Positions 23,441 through 35,924 of a stretch of 64,000 nt of DNA are shown piece after piece. The translations under genes and the position numbers were made by a program. Below the pieces are notes generated by a model, which was not told the DNA's origin, did no database searches, and was given only the letters and a program-made list of their open reading frames with translations. Each line of letters starts with the position of its first letter. Position 1 is the first letter of the stretch. The stretch is from positions 14,750,858 to 14,814,857 of the forward strand of contig OX387190.1 of the NCBI GenBank assembly GCA_947561395.2. The letters are read 5' to 3'. Source of the DNA: Buxus sempervirens (taxonomy: Eukaryota > Streptophyta > Magnoliopsida > Buxales > Buxaceae).

Positions 23441-24281
23441 TATGCTGTGAAACCTCGTTCCAATATCCCTAGCACACCCTAATCCGTGAGCTTGATGTGT
23501 AGGTGAAGCTGGAGGAGCCCAAGCCTAAAGCCAGTCAAAGTGGCTAAGCCCCGGCTTGTCAGTGACCCCTGAAGGTGAGCAACTTCTATTTGGTTGAATA
23601 AGATTTCCTGTTGTGCGAAAAATGACTAAGTGTTGGTTGGTATTGTGCAAATAGGAGGAGAGTGGCAAACTTGTAATTCATGTGTTGTGGGAAGTTGTTT
23701 AAGTGGAAGAAAAAAAAATAAACCCAAATACCCCATTCGTGAACCCCACACCCGACCCCTTCCCTTACCCTTATCCATTTCCCTCTTCTCTTCTCCCACT
23801 CCCATTTCTTTTTCATCTTCTCCTTGACCTTCACCCCTCATCACTTCCATTTATTTTCGAACCCATTTGGAGAGAGAGTCCTTGCAAGAGAAAGAAGGAG
23901 GAACCCAAGTGCCAATTTCGTTTAGGAGCATTTGCTTGGATTTTGTGGAGGAAACAACCAAGAGGCACCTAAGGATCTGTTCGTGGGTTGATTTGGAAGT
24001 AAGAAGACTTGCTTAAGTGTTTGCAAGAGGTAAGCAAAACCACCCCTCCCACATTTCAAATTTTTGGCCATTTTTGTGTATGAGATGAGAATGTTAGGGT
24101 TTGGTGTATGAAATGTTTATTTGTGTAATTAGAGAGGATTTCTTTTAGGGGTTTTGTAGGGGATAGATAAGTACACATGCTAGGAACAATTTAGAGCCCA
24201 AAAACACCAAAAATGAGTGAGATTTGAGAAAACCCCAAAATCCTAAAAGTTCGGATTTCACGAACTGTCAAAGAAACCTAG

Positions 24282-24456
24282 CCGCCTGAGCAGCCGCTCG
24301 AGCCCGGCATCGGGCGATCGTTTTAGGAAATGACCTAAGGCATGGCTGCTCGAGCGACTGCTCTAGCGACCTGCCTAGACAGAGAGAACCCGAGAGCAAT
24401 TTCTGGCCGCTTGAAGCAAGCTCGAGCGACCTATCGAGCGCCCTGCCCTGTTTTCC
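24282..24456. repeat. GC-rich word cluster in LTR C
   Basis: CTCGAGCGAC, CTCGAGCCC, GCTCTAGCGACC and TCGAGCGCCC recur over about 175 bp, as in LTRs D and F. Confidence 0.65.
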
Positions 24457-25189
24457 CAAAATTCTCAATTCTAGCCTAGATTGAACAAAGGATTGATTTT
24501 GTGTGAATCCAACCCATGTATGAGTGAGATTTAGGAGCCTATGGAGTGTTCCAACTGGAGTTGTCACCAAATTTTAAATAGTAAAGATTTTGGGTACGTT
24601 TTGCTAGAATAGGTCTTATAAAGAGTTTATGTTCCAGATCGTTATAGAAGTGGGATAAAGTGATTCCACCACTTCAAATACTTTCCAAATAGCCTATGGA
24701 AGTAGAATACAAGGACCAAACCCAAGTTGCATAAGTTTCGAGAGGATTGCGGCATATATTGCCATGATGGGTCATGAAATGTAGATAAGCTCCAAAAATG
24801 TGATTTTTGCCCAGATTGAACCACCAAGTGTTTTTATTTGAATCCAACCTACGTATAAGCGAGAGTTACGTGTCCAAAAAATGTCCCAACTGGAAGTATC
24901 TAGAAATTCTAATTAACAAGGACTTTGGGTATGTGTTACCAAGGGAGATCTTACAAAGAGTTTCTATCCCAGATTATTATAGAATTAGGATAACTTGTTT
25001 CCACCCCTTCGAGCACCTTTCAATTGACCTTTAGAGATAGAAATCAAGAACCAAGACCAAACTGTACAAGTACCAAAGAACTAAGACATAGGTTGCCCAA
25101 ATGGGTCCTGAAAAGTGGAATTTCCGGTAAAGTCAATCTTTTTGCATTGACCTTCATGGTGAGTACACCCCACTTGATATGATGGGCTT

Positions 25190-26090
25190 CGGCCTGGAAT
25201 TTGGCACAAGATAGGGAGGGCATTAGCCCATATTAGATTACGAGATAGGAAGGGCATTGGCCCATATTGATTTGTATGACCTTAAGGGCATTAGCCCGTT
25301 ACTTGTAATACGAGGTGGAAAGGGCTGTGGCCCATGGATAATGATTCCATGAATGAAAGGGGCAGTGGCCCCATGGTATTTATATATATACATTGAAAAG
25401 AGGGCAGGGGCCCATGGTTATTGAAAGCGAATGGAGGGCAGTGGCCCAGAATTCATGAGTAATGAATAAGGGCTTGGCCCAATAATGACTCGGGTAAGGC
25501 CATAAGCTACCTTTGAGATCTGGCATGCATGGGTGCATAACCCACATGATATTTGAAGTGACCTTGCTATTGTCCATGCTATATAAATAGGATTGTTTAT
25601 ACACACGCTCCATGGCCAAGTGCCATTGTTATTATTTATGCTATACAGTGTTATTCCGGCACCGTGTGAAATCGGTGGCTGATGCCGATTTGTTATGTGT
25701 AATTAGCAATGGATGTATATGTTGTTCCGGCACCATGTGTAATCGGTGGCCGATGCCCATTTGCTATGTGTAATCAGCAATGGATGTATGTATTATTACA
25801 GCACCATGTGTAATCGATGGCCGATGCCCATTTGCTATGTGTAATTAGCAATGGATGCCTACATCATGTGAAATCGGCGTAGATGCCTAGCCACCATGTG
25901 TAATCAGTGAAACTAGATGGATATATGTAGTTGTGGATGTTTTCGATGGTATTGTGATACCACTCCATTCCTTTGGGGTAATCATCTATGGATACTTATA
26001 CGACATGTGTAACCGACGTACTATATGCCTACGTCATGAGTAATCGGTGTAGATACCTAGCCACCACGTGTCGGTGATGCTAGATGAGAA
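25190..26090. repeat. Two minisatellite blocks in LTR C
   Basis: The first block (25190-25500) repeats GGGCATTAGCCCAT-like phrases with intervals of 30-50 bp. The second (25645-26090) repeats CACCATGTGTAATCGGTGG and the phrases that follow it, with a unit near 88 bp and shorter later units. Confidence 0.75.
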
Positions 26091-26305
26091 TTTTGAGTAG
26101 TATAACACTAGACCTCTTTCATAACGATTGGTGAGATTGAATGGAAGGTTGTACTGAATTGATTAACTGTACACTGACGCACAAGCATGCACCAACTTGT
26201 ATGGCACTGAACTGTGTTAATTTGTTTATGATTTCAACTAGCCGCATGTCATGATTTAATCGATTGATATATGCTTAAACTGTGTTTTCTCGTGCATGCA
26301 TGTGT

Positions 26306-26440
26306 TGCTTACTGAGACATTCGTCTCACAGTTGCTTTACTTCTTGTTTTTCAGATCCATCGACGTCCGGTGTGAAGGACCGAGCTAGGGATAGAGGAAA
26401 AGAGAACGCCTTTGGGTATAGAGAGGCAGATTTTCCATAG
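26306..26440 (+). promoter_or_regulatory. Predicted leader-intron 3' end and short ORF in LTR C
   Basis: TTGCTTACT leads into the hairpin GAGAC-ATTC-GTCTC (26314-26327), then a T-rich tract and TTTTTCAG ending at 26354. A 28-codon frame (26354-26440) opens DPSTSGVKD and ends YREADFP before TAG. The 3' LTR copy repeats the same frame at 28998-29084. Confidence 0.45.
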
Positions 26441-26739
26441 GCCTTAGGATTTTATTTCAGTTGATCATGTATAGTTTCTTTTGAATTGTAAACCTTATAT
26501 TTTGAGAGGAGTGATATAGTCACCCGTCATTTTGTAACCAACTCTCGTGTCTTATTACATTTCTTTTATATATAGAACACTCTTTTGATATGCACAGCAT
26601 GAATTGTCTTATCACTTGCACGTATATAGAAGAAGTTTTAAATCCTTCGTATTTTTAGCAACTAATTGGCCCACTTGTCACAGTCTGGGACGGGTTGTGC
26701 CTTGGAGGGGCAGACCTGGTTCCGGGTCATGACAATTTT

Positions 26740-26751
26740 TTGTATCAGAGC
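26740..26751 (+). promoter_or_regulatory. Primer binding site of element C
   Basis: TTGTATCAGAGC lies 6 bp after the LTR end and differs by one base from TGGTATCAGAGC, the complement of the initiator tRNA-Met 3' end used by many plant LTR elements. Confidence 0.75.
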
Positions 26752-27280
26752 ATAAATAAGGCCCACAACCTAGAATAGAAGCCTTAGGTTGGTTTGGGGA
26801 GCAAGTGTACGCTAGTTAGAACCCTTAGGTTACTTTTAGGGATCTGTCCCTTATTTTTGATTGAATAAATAATACTATTATCCTATGTGATCGTGTGTGA
26901 TGAGCCAGATAGATGTATCTGGTTATACTAAGGTATTATGAAGCATTGGCCAATGCTAAGTATATACCGAAGTAACTAACTTTATACAGATGGGATAGCT
27001 TATTAGCTAAACCTGCATGAAATGAACCTGTATATACCTATATATTATTATGAAGAGATTAGTGAAGGGATTTTTGTGATGACCCCGACCTTCGTATAGC
27101 TGCAGATATACTGAAGGGAGTGGTAGTGGCGAAGTATTCCTTCAGATTCTTCTCCCTCCTGTAACCAAAGGAATGCATGAAAATTCTCTTTTTAAATTGA
27201 TTGTTGTAATTGGTTGTATTTGTTTGAATTAATTTGGTTAAATTTGCCTAAGACGATTGTACATGTTAAATTTCAGTATC
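26752..27280 (+). other. Untranslated leader of element C
   Basis: No frame was recognised; it links the primer binding site to the gag start at 27281. Confidence 0.5.
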
Positions 27281-28750
27281 ATGGCACGTAGACAGAGAGG
27301 CAGAGGCCGTAGAGCGGCTGCTGCCTATGCACCTGCTTATGATCCCGCGGATATTCTGGCGGAGGATCCAGTGATAAACCCAGTTATTGATCCAGTTGAG
27401 GATCCCATTGCAGCCCCGGCTGGTGTTCCGGCTGCTGCAGATGCTATTCCACCCGATGTCCCAGTTACTAGGGGGCAGATAGACCAGGTCTGGAGAGTCT
27501 TGGGTGAGGTATCCACCCTGTTCCAGCAGCAGGCTGCTGTGAACCTCCAGTATGGGCAGAATCCACCCGATCATGAGAGAGATAACCAGATAGCGGATGC
27601 TATGAGGCAATTTGGGAGGATGTCTCCCCCTCCTTTTCATGGGCATCCTAAGCCCATGGAGGCGGAGAGATGGTTGTTGAGGATAGAGAAAATCTTCACA
27701 GCCATAGGATGTAGAGATTAGGATAGGTAGGCCTAGCTACCTATGTACTAGAGGGTGAGGCTAACTTCTGGTGGAGGTCAGTAATGGCCGAGATGGCTAT
27801 AGAGGGAGTCCCACTTACTTGGGAGGAGTTCCAAAGTTGGTTCTTCGACCGATATTTTCCTGAGGAGGTCAGGCTACAGAAGGAGGCAGAGTTCCTCCAT
27901 GTATCTCAGGGGAGCTAGATTGTGGCTCAGTACGTGGCGAGATTCACAGAGTTATTGAGGTTCGCTCCACATCTTGTCAGTACAGAGGGTAAGAAGGCCC
28001 GACATTTCGAAAGAGGCCTTAGGCAAGATATCAGGGACCGAGTGGAGGTGTTCCTGGGTGGTAGTTTCTTCGAGGCAGTGAGGAGAGCTACAGTAGTAGA
28101 GAGGACATGGTCTAGAGGGACTGAGGAGGCGAAAGCACAAAGGGTGCCACCTAGACCAGAAAGCAGGCAGAGGAGGCATTCTGGTAGAGATGGTAGGCAG
28201 AGATATAGTACTGGTGATCAGAGGAGACCCAGTGGAGGGGTCTAGGCTAGAGGAGAGCCGAGCCAGGGGATGGGTAGTGCCGGTTGCCAGAGATGCGGCA
28301 GATTCCACATGCCGGACCATGTTTTGCGCCGGCAAGAGCGTGTTTCCATTGTGGGCAGCATGGTCACCAGATCCACGAATTCCCGCATCCTTCCACTTTT
28401 CAGATGCTTCAGACCCGACCCTACCAGGTGACTGAAGCACCACCCACTACAGCTCCACCTAGGCATCAGAGACCACATCCATACCGAGGAGGTTGTGGAG
28501 GCCTGAGGCAGCAGGGCAGGCCGGCGGGTAGAGGTGGATCATATCAAGCAGAGCAGAGATCTCAGCTTGCACCACTACAGCCATAGCCTCTATAGGCCAA
28601 AGCTTTTGCATATGCCCCATCCACTCAGCCTAGCCCAGATGTACCGGCAATTATAGGAGGTACTATCTCTACTTCTGCTCATTCTGCCATGAGTTGTTTG
28701 ATTTGGGAGCTACCCATTTGTTATTACGCCTGATTGAGCATGTTATATTA
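27281..28750 (+). pseudogene. gag and start of protease, element C
   Basis: The start MARRQRGRGRRA is chosen over the in-frame ATG 24 bp upstream because gag proteins of this type begin so. The N-terminal part is rich in Pro and Asp. The core reads GRMSPPPFHGHPKPMEAERW, then after a stop and a frame change LEGEANFWWRSV, WFFDRYFPEEVR and QYVARFTELLRFAPHL. The zinc knuckle is CFHCGQHGHQIHEF, in which the last Cys of CX2CX4HX4C is Phe. The protease start survives as LFDLGATH, where DSG would be expected. Stops at about 27719, 27917 and 28243 and at least two frameshifts kill it. The chromovirus (Tekay/Del-like) assignment rests on gag and the primer binding site. Confidence 0.8.
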
Positions 28751-28752
28751 AG

Positions 28753-29378
28753 ATAGACCCTTACATAACGATTGGTGAGATTGAATGGAAGGTTATACTT
28801 AATTGATTAACTGTACACTGACGCACAAGCATGCACCAACTTGTATGGCACTGAACTGTGTTAATTTGTTTATGATTTCAACTAGCCGCATGTCATGATT
28901 TAATCGATTGATATATGCTTAAACTGTGTTTTCTCGTGCATGCATGTGTTGCTTACTGAGACATTCGTCTCACAGTTGCTTTACTTCTTGTTTTTCAGAT
29001 CCATCGACGTCCGGTGTGAAGGACCGAGCTAGGGATAGAGGAAAAGAGAACGCCTTTGGGTATAGAGAGGCAGATTTTCCATAGGCCTTAGGATTTTATT
29101 TCAATCGATCATGTATAGTTTCTTATGAATTTTAAACCTTATATTTTGAGAGGAGTGATATAGTCACCCGTCATTTTGTAGCCAACTCTCGGGTCTTATT
29201 ACATTTCTTTTATATATAGAACACTCTTTTGATATGCATAGCATGAATTGTCTTATCACTTGCACGTATATAGAAAAAGTTTTAAATCCTTCATATTTTT
29301 AGCAAGTAATTGGCCCACTTGCCACGGTCTGGGACGAGTTGTGCCTTGGAGGGGTAGACCTGGTTCCGGGTCGTGACA
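28753..29378 (+). mobile_element. 3' LTR of element C, 5'-truncated
   Basis: It matches 26111-26734 of the 5' LTR. The junction at about 28753 carries the shared bases TAGACC, so a short homology may have guided the deletion that removed pol and the first 2.6 kb of this LTR. The hairpin (28958-28971) and short frame (28998-29084) are retained. Confidence 0.85.
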
Positions 29379-29383
29379 TATGC

Positions 29384-31661
29384 TTACACTTACTCCTTTT
29401 TACACCTGAAATCCGGTCTGGGATACTTATATTGTTTGATCTCTTTGTATGTACATACGAAGGAGGAAGATTCTGAGATCTAATTCTGTCAAACACAGAG
29501 ATGCGTGGTGCAGTCTTCTCAAGCCGATCAAACACAGAAGTTCGTTGAACTTCAGCTTCTTTTGGACTTTCTTCAACTTCCTCAACGGTGATATGTTGTA
29601 CATTTTCTTTCTTGGTGGAGATATGTATTGGTGTAGGTGGAATATAGCATATACTGACCTTTAGGGCATTGGCTGTGTAACCCTTTTCTTTTAATTTTTT
29701 TTGTGTGTCAGTCAATCCATGCACCTTTTCTCCAATGATCTCTGGTGGAATCTTGCTCAAGGAAGAATTCGTTTAATAATACCTAGCTTTGGCAATAAGC
29801 TTGTAAGCGTTGGGGTAAAATCCTTTTTTGCTTTTCGAAGGCAATTCTTCACGTTCAACTATGGGACCTTGTGAAGATCGGACAAAACCCGTTAAGGGAG
29901 GCTTGGAGATAGTTAACGAATCCAACTTGGTAACAGAAAATGACAAAATCCTCATTCCTATTCTTATAATTTGTTAAAGGGGATTGTCTGCCTTTTTGCT
30001 GTGATAGAGGAACATAACGAAGTACAAGAGTGGGCTTGCTTTTGTCCAACACATTTGAAATTTTCTCTGCTCCTATACTAGCTTCTTTCCTACTTGTGCC
30101 GTTCTTCACTTCGAATGATATCTCTACTGACTTTTGTGATTCTACCAATTCCCGAGGCTTTGTCTTTCCTGTTGAATGGACAGAAGTTGACTGAGCTTTT
30201 TTAATTGTATCTGTTTCTTGGTAGAATTTTGCATCGGCAAAGTAAGACTCTGATTTGGAGAATGGTTTGTCATCCGCTACTATCTTCTTTTGAGTCCTAT
30301 CTCTAAAGAACTTAAAACATTGATGCAAAGTAGAAGGGACCACTCCGTGATCATGAAGCCAAGGCCTACCTAACAACACATTATAGGCTATATTGGAATC
30401 AATGATATGAAATAAAGCAGTTGATGTTAACTTACCGATCACCACTTCTAGCCTGATCATACCAATGGCTGTTTGTGGTTCAGCTGTCAACATCATTAGA
30501 CGACTCTAGCCCAACTCATCTATTGAGATGCCTAATTGCTTCATTGTTTTAATATACATGATGTTGACAGTTGAACCACAATCCAGGAGAATCCTGTTGA
30601 TCCTTTGTTGCCATATATATCCAGAGACATAAAGAGGGCAATTATTAGGTTTAGCTCCTAACAGTAAGTCTTCATCAGAGAAGCTAATGGTTGATATGCA
30701 GGCTGTGCACATGTTCTTATGTTTTTCGAAGCATATTCCAACTTGAGGGACTTTGGTTAAATAATCACTTGGACTTGTAAGTGCTATAACTAAAGCCATT
30801 CTCATACTTGTGGGAAACGAAAAGCATCATATATGGCAAATGAAGTTGGGATGTCTTTTAATATCCCTACAACACCGTCCTTTGTTGAGTTCCCAAAATC
30901 CTGATGCATGTTAGTGGTCGAGGAGAACTTTTCAGCATCCTCAACCAATTGTTCTTGTCATGTATCTCATAACAAGGGACAACATTAACTGTGACAGAGA
31001 TATCTTCCAAAAATTTCTTGGGCATGAATTCCAACAAAGTAACTGGAACACGAGCCTTTTGTTCGATAATTTCAGTTGGCACTTGTGAAACTGTATTTAC
31101 CAGTGGTTTCCTTCTTGGCTTATTTCTTTTCACCCTGCTTGTCATCTTTTTGTTCTTTTGGGTCTTTTTTTGACAAGTCTTCAAGGGCTGTGGAAGCCGT
31201 GAACTTCGTTTTTTTCTACGAGTAACTAAGGTCCAATTTTCATGTAGAATATAATTCATCTCCTCCAGTTGAGGCTATACCCACAGTTTCCAAGGTTTGC
31301 TGCCTTGACTAGATGATAGGGTCAAAAGACCCAAATGTGATTGTGGCAAAATTTGATGTAGCCACTTCTTTTTTGTTGTCAAGGATAATCTTCCTTTGGC
31401 TAGAAAGATCCAAGATCTTTTCTTTTAGGATAAAAAATTTCTCAATTGGGTAGCCAACCACCTGATGGTACTTGCAGTAGTTAGGATCGTCTACACGGTC
31501 AACCTCTTCAGGGCATTTTGACGCTGGTATTTTGATTAACTTTAATTTTAACAATTGGTCAAACATCTCAGAGACATTTGAGTCAGGAAAAGGGTATTGC
31601 TTCTCTTGTAATTCTTTTAAAGAAGGTCTCTTTCTCCCTCTTTCTTGCACAAGTATGGGCC
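29384..31661 (-). pseudogene. Element M: gag C-terminus and protease
   Basis: Reading leftward on the minus strand: RPSLKELQEKQYPFPDS and DDPNYCKYHQVVGYPIEKF (31640-31400), the zinc-knuckle-like end of gag in this gypsy type; a basic linker (31259-30867); the protease active site as LLDCGSTVNIMY (about 30570), with Cys for the usual Ser in DSG; NVLLGRPWLHDHGVVPS (30380-30330), the conserved protease C-terminal part; and a linker with repeats of SVFDR. Frames are broken at 31300, 30860, 30500 and 29850. The gag frame continues across the B2 insertion from 50054. Confidence 0.75.
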
Positions 31662-32515
31662 TTTTCTGTAAAACCCCAGTTTTGAGTAGAAAAAAAAATA
31701 ATAATAAACAATATAAAATAGTAGATAAAATAAAATATATGCAAAAGTATGAACACATGGATTTATGGACAGGCTTAATCAAAATTTATTTATTGCTGGA
31801 GATTTGTGGTCATTAGTTGTCAAAGAGAATAAGCTTAAGTGGATGCGGGAAAATGTAGGGTTTTCAGTGGGCGAGAATGCACAGGATCAAGGCTTTTAAA
31901 AGGTTGTCGTGCGGCAATACGTATGGAAGCGTGTGGAAGGTATATATACTAAAGGGGAAATTAGGTTTTTGGTTCCGAATGCTCGCATCGTATTTTTGTA
32001 ACTGAAGACGTTTGGTGTTTTGCGGCTACTGTGGCGATTAGGGTTTCGCTGGGAAGAGATGAGAACCGCGAGAGCTATGACTGGATTAGTGGAGTCGGAG
32101 ATCCAGATTTCAGTGGGTTTTTCCTCTCGCGAACAGGGGATCAGTTCGGCTACCTTCGCATCCATGCGCGCAGTCGGAGTCGGCGATCGGCCGTGGTTGT
32201 GGAATAAGCTGTTATTCTGGGATAAGCGTATAAGAGTGAGTAGCACTGATTTAAAACCGAGGTTTTAGTTTTCTTCGTGACATATTTTGAATGCCATGGT
32301 TGTATTGTGAGTTCTGGGTTTTCTGGAATACCGTGAGTCCGACGTCAGATTGAAAATTAATTTGAAATTAAAGATGTTTAGATTAAATCCAAAATTGGTT
32401 GGGAAGTCTTCTGGGAGCATTGGGAGTGTATTGGAGCAATTACAGACTTAAACAAACCAGCCAGAATTGGAGATCTCGAAATAACAGAGACTTGAAAATC
32501 GCAGTGGGTATCCGC

Positions 32516-32720
32516 CCACTTGGCGCCCACTTGCGCCCACTTCGGGAAGTAGGCGCATAGAAATATTGATCTGGCGGCGAGCTCGCGCCCACTTGGCGCT
32601 CAGCTCGCGCCCACTTAAAATCGATGCGCCTATCCCGCGCTCTTCTCGCGCCTTTCTCTCGCTCAGCTCGCGCTCACTTAGCGTCGAGTGAGCGCATAGT
32701 CAATTTTCGCCTGTTTTCTA
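32516..32720. repeat. GC-rich word cluster in LTR B2
   Basis: Repeats of CTTGGCGCCCACTT, GCGCCCACTT, GAGCTCGCGCCC and related words. The words are more uniform than those of B1 at the same site. Confidence 0.7.
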
Positions 32721-33327
32721 TCCGCCGACTGGCGCTCACCTGGCCTCCAATTATACTTGCCGAATTTGATTTCCGACTGAACCAAGGGGGATTTTGATGT
32801 CTTGGGGTTTATATCACTTCACCAATCACTTGGTTGGTAACCTTGGAACCTGCATTTCTTATTTAATTCCTAGGAGAATTCTAGTGGCAAATTCTTAAAG
32901 GCTTCTAAGGATGAGTTTAGGTTATTTTATACATGTTGTGCTGGATACCAAAACACTAGGAGTTCTTAGTTGTTTTCTCCTCGAATTTATACACTGTTCT
33001 AATTGAGAAATTATTGACTTCTGGTTTCATTTGTTTGGAAAATGCTGAATGTATTGTCTTGTTATAAATAACTGTGTTTTGTATTCAAATGGCATGGTTT
33101 GTGGAAATGAGAAATACTGAAAGTATTGAGATACTGTTTGGTCCAGAGCGACAGGTGATGAACTGTGATGAGATATACATGATGTGGAATGAATGGTTTT
33201 ACTTTAATGTTGGAATTGAGATTATACGATGTTTTACTGTTTTGGTTTAGCTTGTCCTGGATCCAGAGTCTAAGCTTAGTAATGTAATGTTATTTGTTAG
33301 TTGTTGGAATTGCATGGCCTTGTGTGT

Positions 33328-33480
33328 TGCCATGACCGGTGTAGAGCAGCCAGAAACCCTGAGTAGGCCTGGTTGTCAATGCAGAAACCCGGGGAGTAGG
33401 CCTGCATTGGATGACGAAACCCTGAGTAGGCCGTCATTTCAGAGTTTCCGAAACCCTGAGTAGGCCGGAACTGTGTACAT
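33328..33480. repeat. Repeat block of LTR B2, first copy
   Basis: Units of GAAACCCTGAGTAGGCC with variable spacers. A second near-identical copy lies beyond element O at 49352-49480, whereas B1 has a single block. Confidence 0.8.
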
Positions 33481-33494
33481 GGAGGTGTGGAGTG

Positions 33495-35921
33495 TGTTAG
33501 CACCTGATTTTTGCACCCCCAAAATAAAGAAAAGTGAAAAGTCAAACTAAAAGTCAAACCCTGAGGGGGTCAAAAATTGACTTTTTGATTCAAGTAAATT
33601 TGGCCATCAAACTTCATATCATTGAAAAAAGCAGTTCGACACGATTCCAACGCAACTGAATTTGCTGGAATCGGAGTCCAGATGGAAAAGATATGAGCTG
33701 GTCAAACTTTTGGGGAGCGAAAAGTTGACTTTTTGCTCGACCCCAATTCAACTGCCAAACTTGATCCCAATGGATAGGTGGTTCCGAGCTGATTCCAACG
33801 ACACTAAGTTTGTTGAAATCGGACACCAGACGAAGAAGTTATGAGCAGTTGAAGTTTCAGAAAAACTGCCCATGTGGCAAAAAGGCAGCAAAAATGGAAC
33901 AAATCAATAAAATAAATAAGATAAATGTGTTCAATGATATTTTAATGAAGAGAATCTCGCTTTTTAATAAAATAATCATAAAAATCGGATAAGAATCCTG
34001 CAAAAAGCCAAAATGAATAAAGGTTTGAAATCCACACATTTTAAAAACGTGCGGGACTGTATTTACATTACGGGCAGGGCATGCCCGTATTTTAAATACG
34101 GGCACGCTTCTAGAAGCAAGACACGCGTCGCCGTACGGCGGAACACGCGTCCCGTACGGCCGAATCTGCGATAATTGCAAATATTCGTTTTTGCCCGTAT
34201 TTGAATTACGGGCAAGGCCGCCCGTAATGGAATTACGGGCAGGGTACGCCCGTAGTTTAAATACGGGCACGGGATTTTTTGCCTATAAATAGAGAGGCCA
34301 CCCCCCTTCATTTGGACAAGCCCTCTCCCCTGGCCTAACCCCTCTCCCTCTTGGTGCTCTCCACGGCCAAGCCCTGCCCAACCACCATCACCCCAACACC
34401 TAACCTTATTTAATGCCCAAAATACCCCTGTCCTACCAAAACCATGTTTAAACTCTCCTTTTTCACCCTTTGAATATCAAGAACCTACCAAACCTCTCCC
34501 AAAATTAATCCGGAAAACCCAAGGAGACGCGGAAGCGCTGTCAAATTATCTGGAGAACCACAACGAATCAAGAAGGTATTTGCATGGTAAAAAGTTCCTT
34601 TAATCATTTCCTTTTTATGTTAATATAAATTTTTCTTTCATCTCTTATTTCCTTTACATTATACTAACATGTTCAGTGAAGTTTTGCATGGCTAAGGGAT
34701 GTCCCATATATCCCTACAAAGAAAAGAAGAAGACTAAAAGCAAAAGATGTGTTAATAAAGTGTAAAAATGTGATTTTTAAAGGGGGATTTGCTCTCTTTG
34801 AACAAAATCAATGTACCCCTTACTTATGTCTTGCTAAGTACCATATAGCATGATGGAAAAGATGGGAAACAAGAGAAGGAAGGGACTTTGTGATGTTGCA
34901 AGATGTTGAAGACCCAAAGAACAAAAGGAAGGAGAAAAATGGCCTCTTTAGGCCAAATGAAGCTAATGAAGCATCCGGAGGAATCTGGAAGCCCATTTTA
35001 AGTTGCAGAAACACTTAAGAAAGCCGCCGGAATGATCCTGGAAAATATTAGTTGCAAAAGAGCAAAACAGGTTGCGCCCGTAAACTCAGGCCGGTCCAGC
35101 CTGGACCGTGTCTGATTCACGGGCGAGGGGGACCGGAATCCATTCACGGGCAAGCCGAACCGTAGAGAAAATACGGGCACTTGTAAAATAATGTAAAATT
35201 TGTAATTTCTTGTTTCGGTTGGACCAATTCCGGTCTAAACCGGCCTGAACCATCCCCTTAACCATTTTTGGGCTTTCTTAAGCCCATTTTTGACTTTGGG
35301 CCCATACAGGCCCACCAAGATTCCCTTGGACCCACTTGAGGGCCCACATTTAGACCGGCCCATACCAGGCCCGTTTTCAATAAAACGGGCCCAGGCCACT
35401 AGACTTTGGCTAATGGGCCCATTCCAAGCCCACTAAGCCCAAACTAAAGTTGTAAATATATAAAACTTAATAAAATAACCAAATGGGTTACCCAATAACC
35501 CAACTGGGCCTAAGGCCCAACCGTGGCAACCCACGGGTCTTCCAACGGGACCCGGGTCCGACCCACTTCATGTAGATAGATAAAAAGATAAAATCAAATA
35601 AAAGGGACCCACACCTTCAGGGGGCCCTGCCTGACTTAACAAGATAGCATGCTGGTCTAGGAAGGGTGAAACTGACTCAAAAACCAGGAAGACCCGAGGG
35701 ACCCGTCAAACCGACGGGGCAGACCGGGGTGTCTTTAGGACTTCCCCGGACCGTAACCGAGGACTTAGCTAGAACTCTGAAAAGCCGCAGACCAGACTTA
35801 GACCCGATTAGGGCAAAACCGTGTCTGCCTGCACTCTCAGGCAGTGGCGACTCCGAATGTCCCGAGGCACGTGCCAAAGGCGCGCCCGGTGTGCGATCTA
35901 GGCCAGGTTTAGGTGCGCACA
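33495..35921 (+). mobile_element. 5' LTR of element O
   Basis: TGTTAGCACCTG to GGTGCGCACA, 2427 bp. The TATA box (CCTATAAATAG) is at about 34280, with a 5' splice site-like AAG/GTATTT at about 34576. TGGCGACTCCG at 35845 is a primer-binding-site-like copy inside the LTR. Overlapping frames on both strands in the GC-rich end (35666-35977) are not genes. Confidence 0.93.
34066..34272. repeat. GC-rich word cluster in 5' LTR of O
   Basis: Nine copies of TACGGGC or GCCCGTA in both orientations, with ACGCGTC and CCGTACGGC words between, end right before the TATA box. A second, looser cluster lies at 35073-35187. The 3' LTR has the same clusters at 47334-47540 and 48341-48455. Confidence 0.85.
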
Positions 35922-35924
35922 GCT

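Larger units (their letters stand above)
23446..26734 (+). mobile_element. 5' LTR of element C
   Basis: A 3289 bp LTR from TGTGAAACCTCG to GGGTCATGACA. It has a predicted 5' splice site (AAGAG/GTAAGC) at 24030 and a 3' splice site at 26354, with the word cluster and two repeat blocks between them. The length is at the high end for this group and is partly due to the repeats. Confidence 0.8.
23446..29378 (+). mobile_element. Element C: Ty3/gypsy chromovirus-type, pol deleted
   Basis: It is flanked by perfect TATGC repeats (23441-23445 and 29379-29383). Order: 5' LTR, primer binding site, gag, start of protease, then a deletion into the last 626 bp of the 3' LTR. About 17 differences separate the two LTR copies over about 625 bp, so the insertion is much older than element O. 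It sits in the minus-strand polyprotein of element M. It cannot move by itself. Confidence 0.85.

Noticed and set aside
27266..27646. Minus-strand frame opposite gag of element C
   Set aside because: Antisense shadow of the gag coding region, which carries clear gag motifs.
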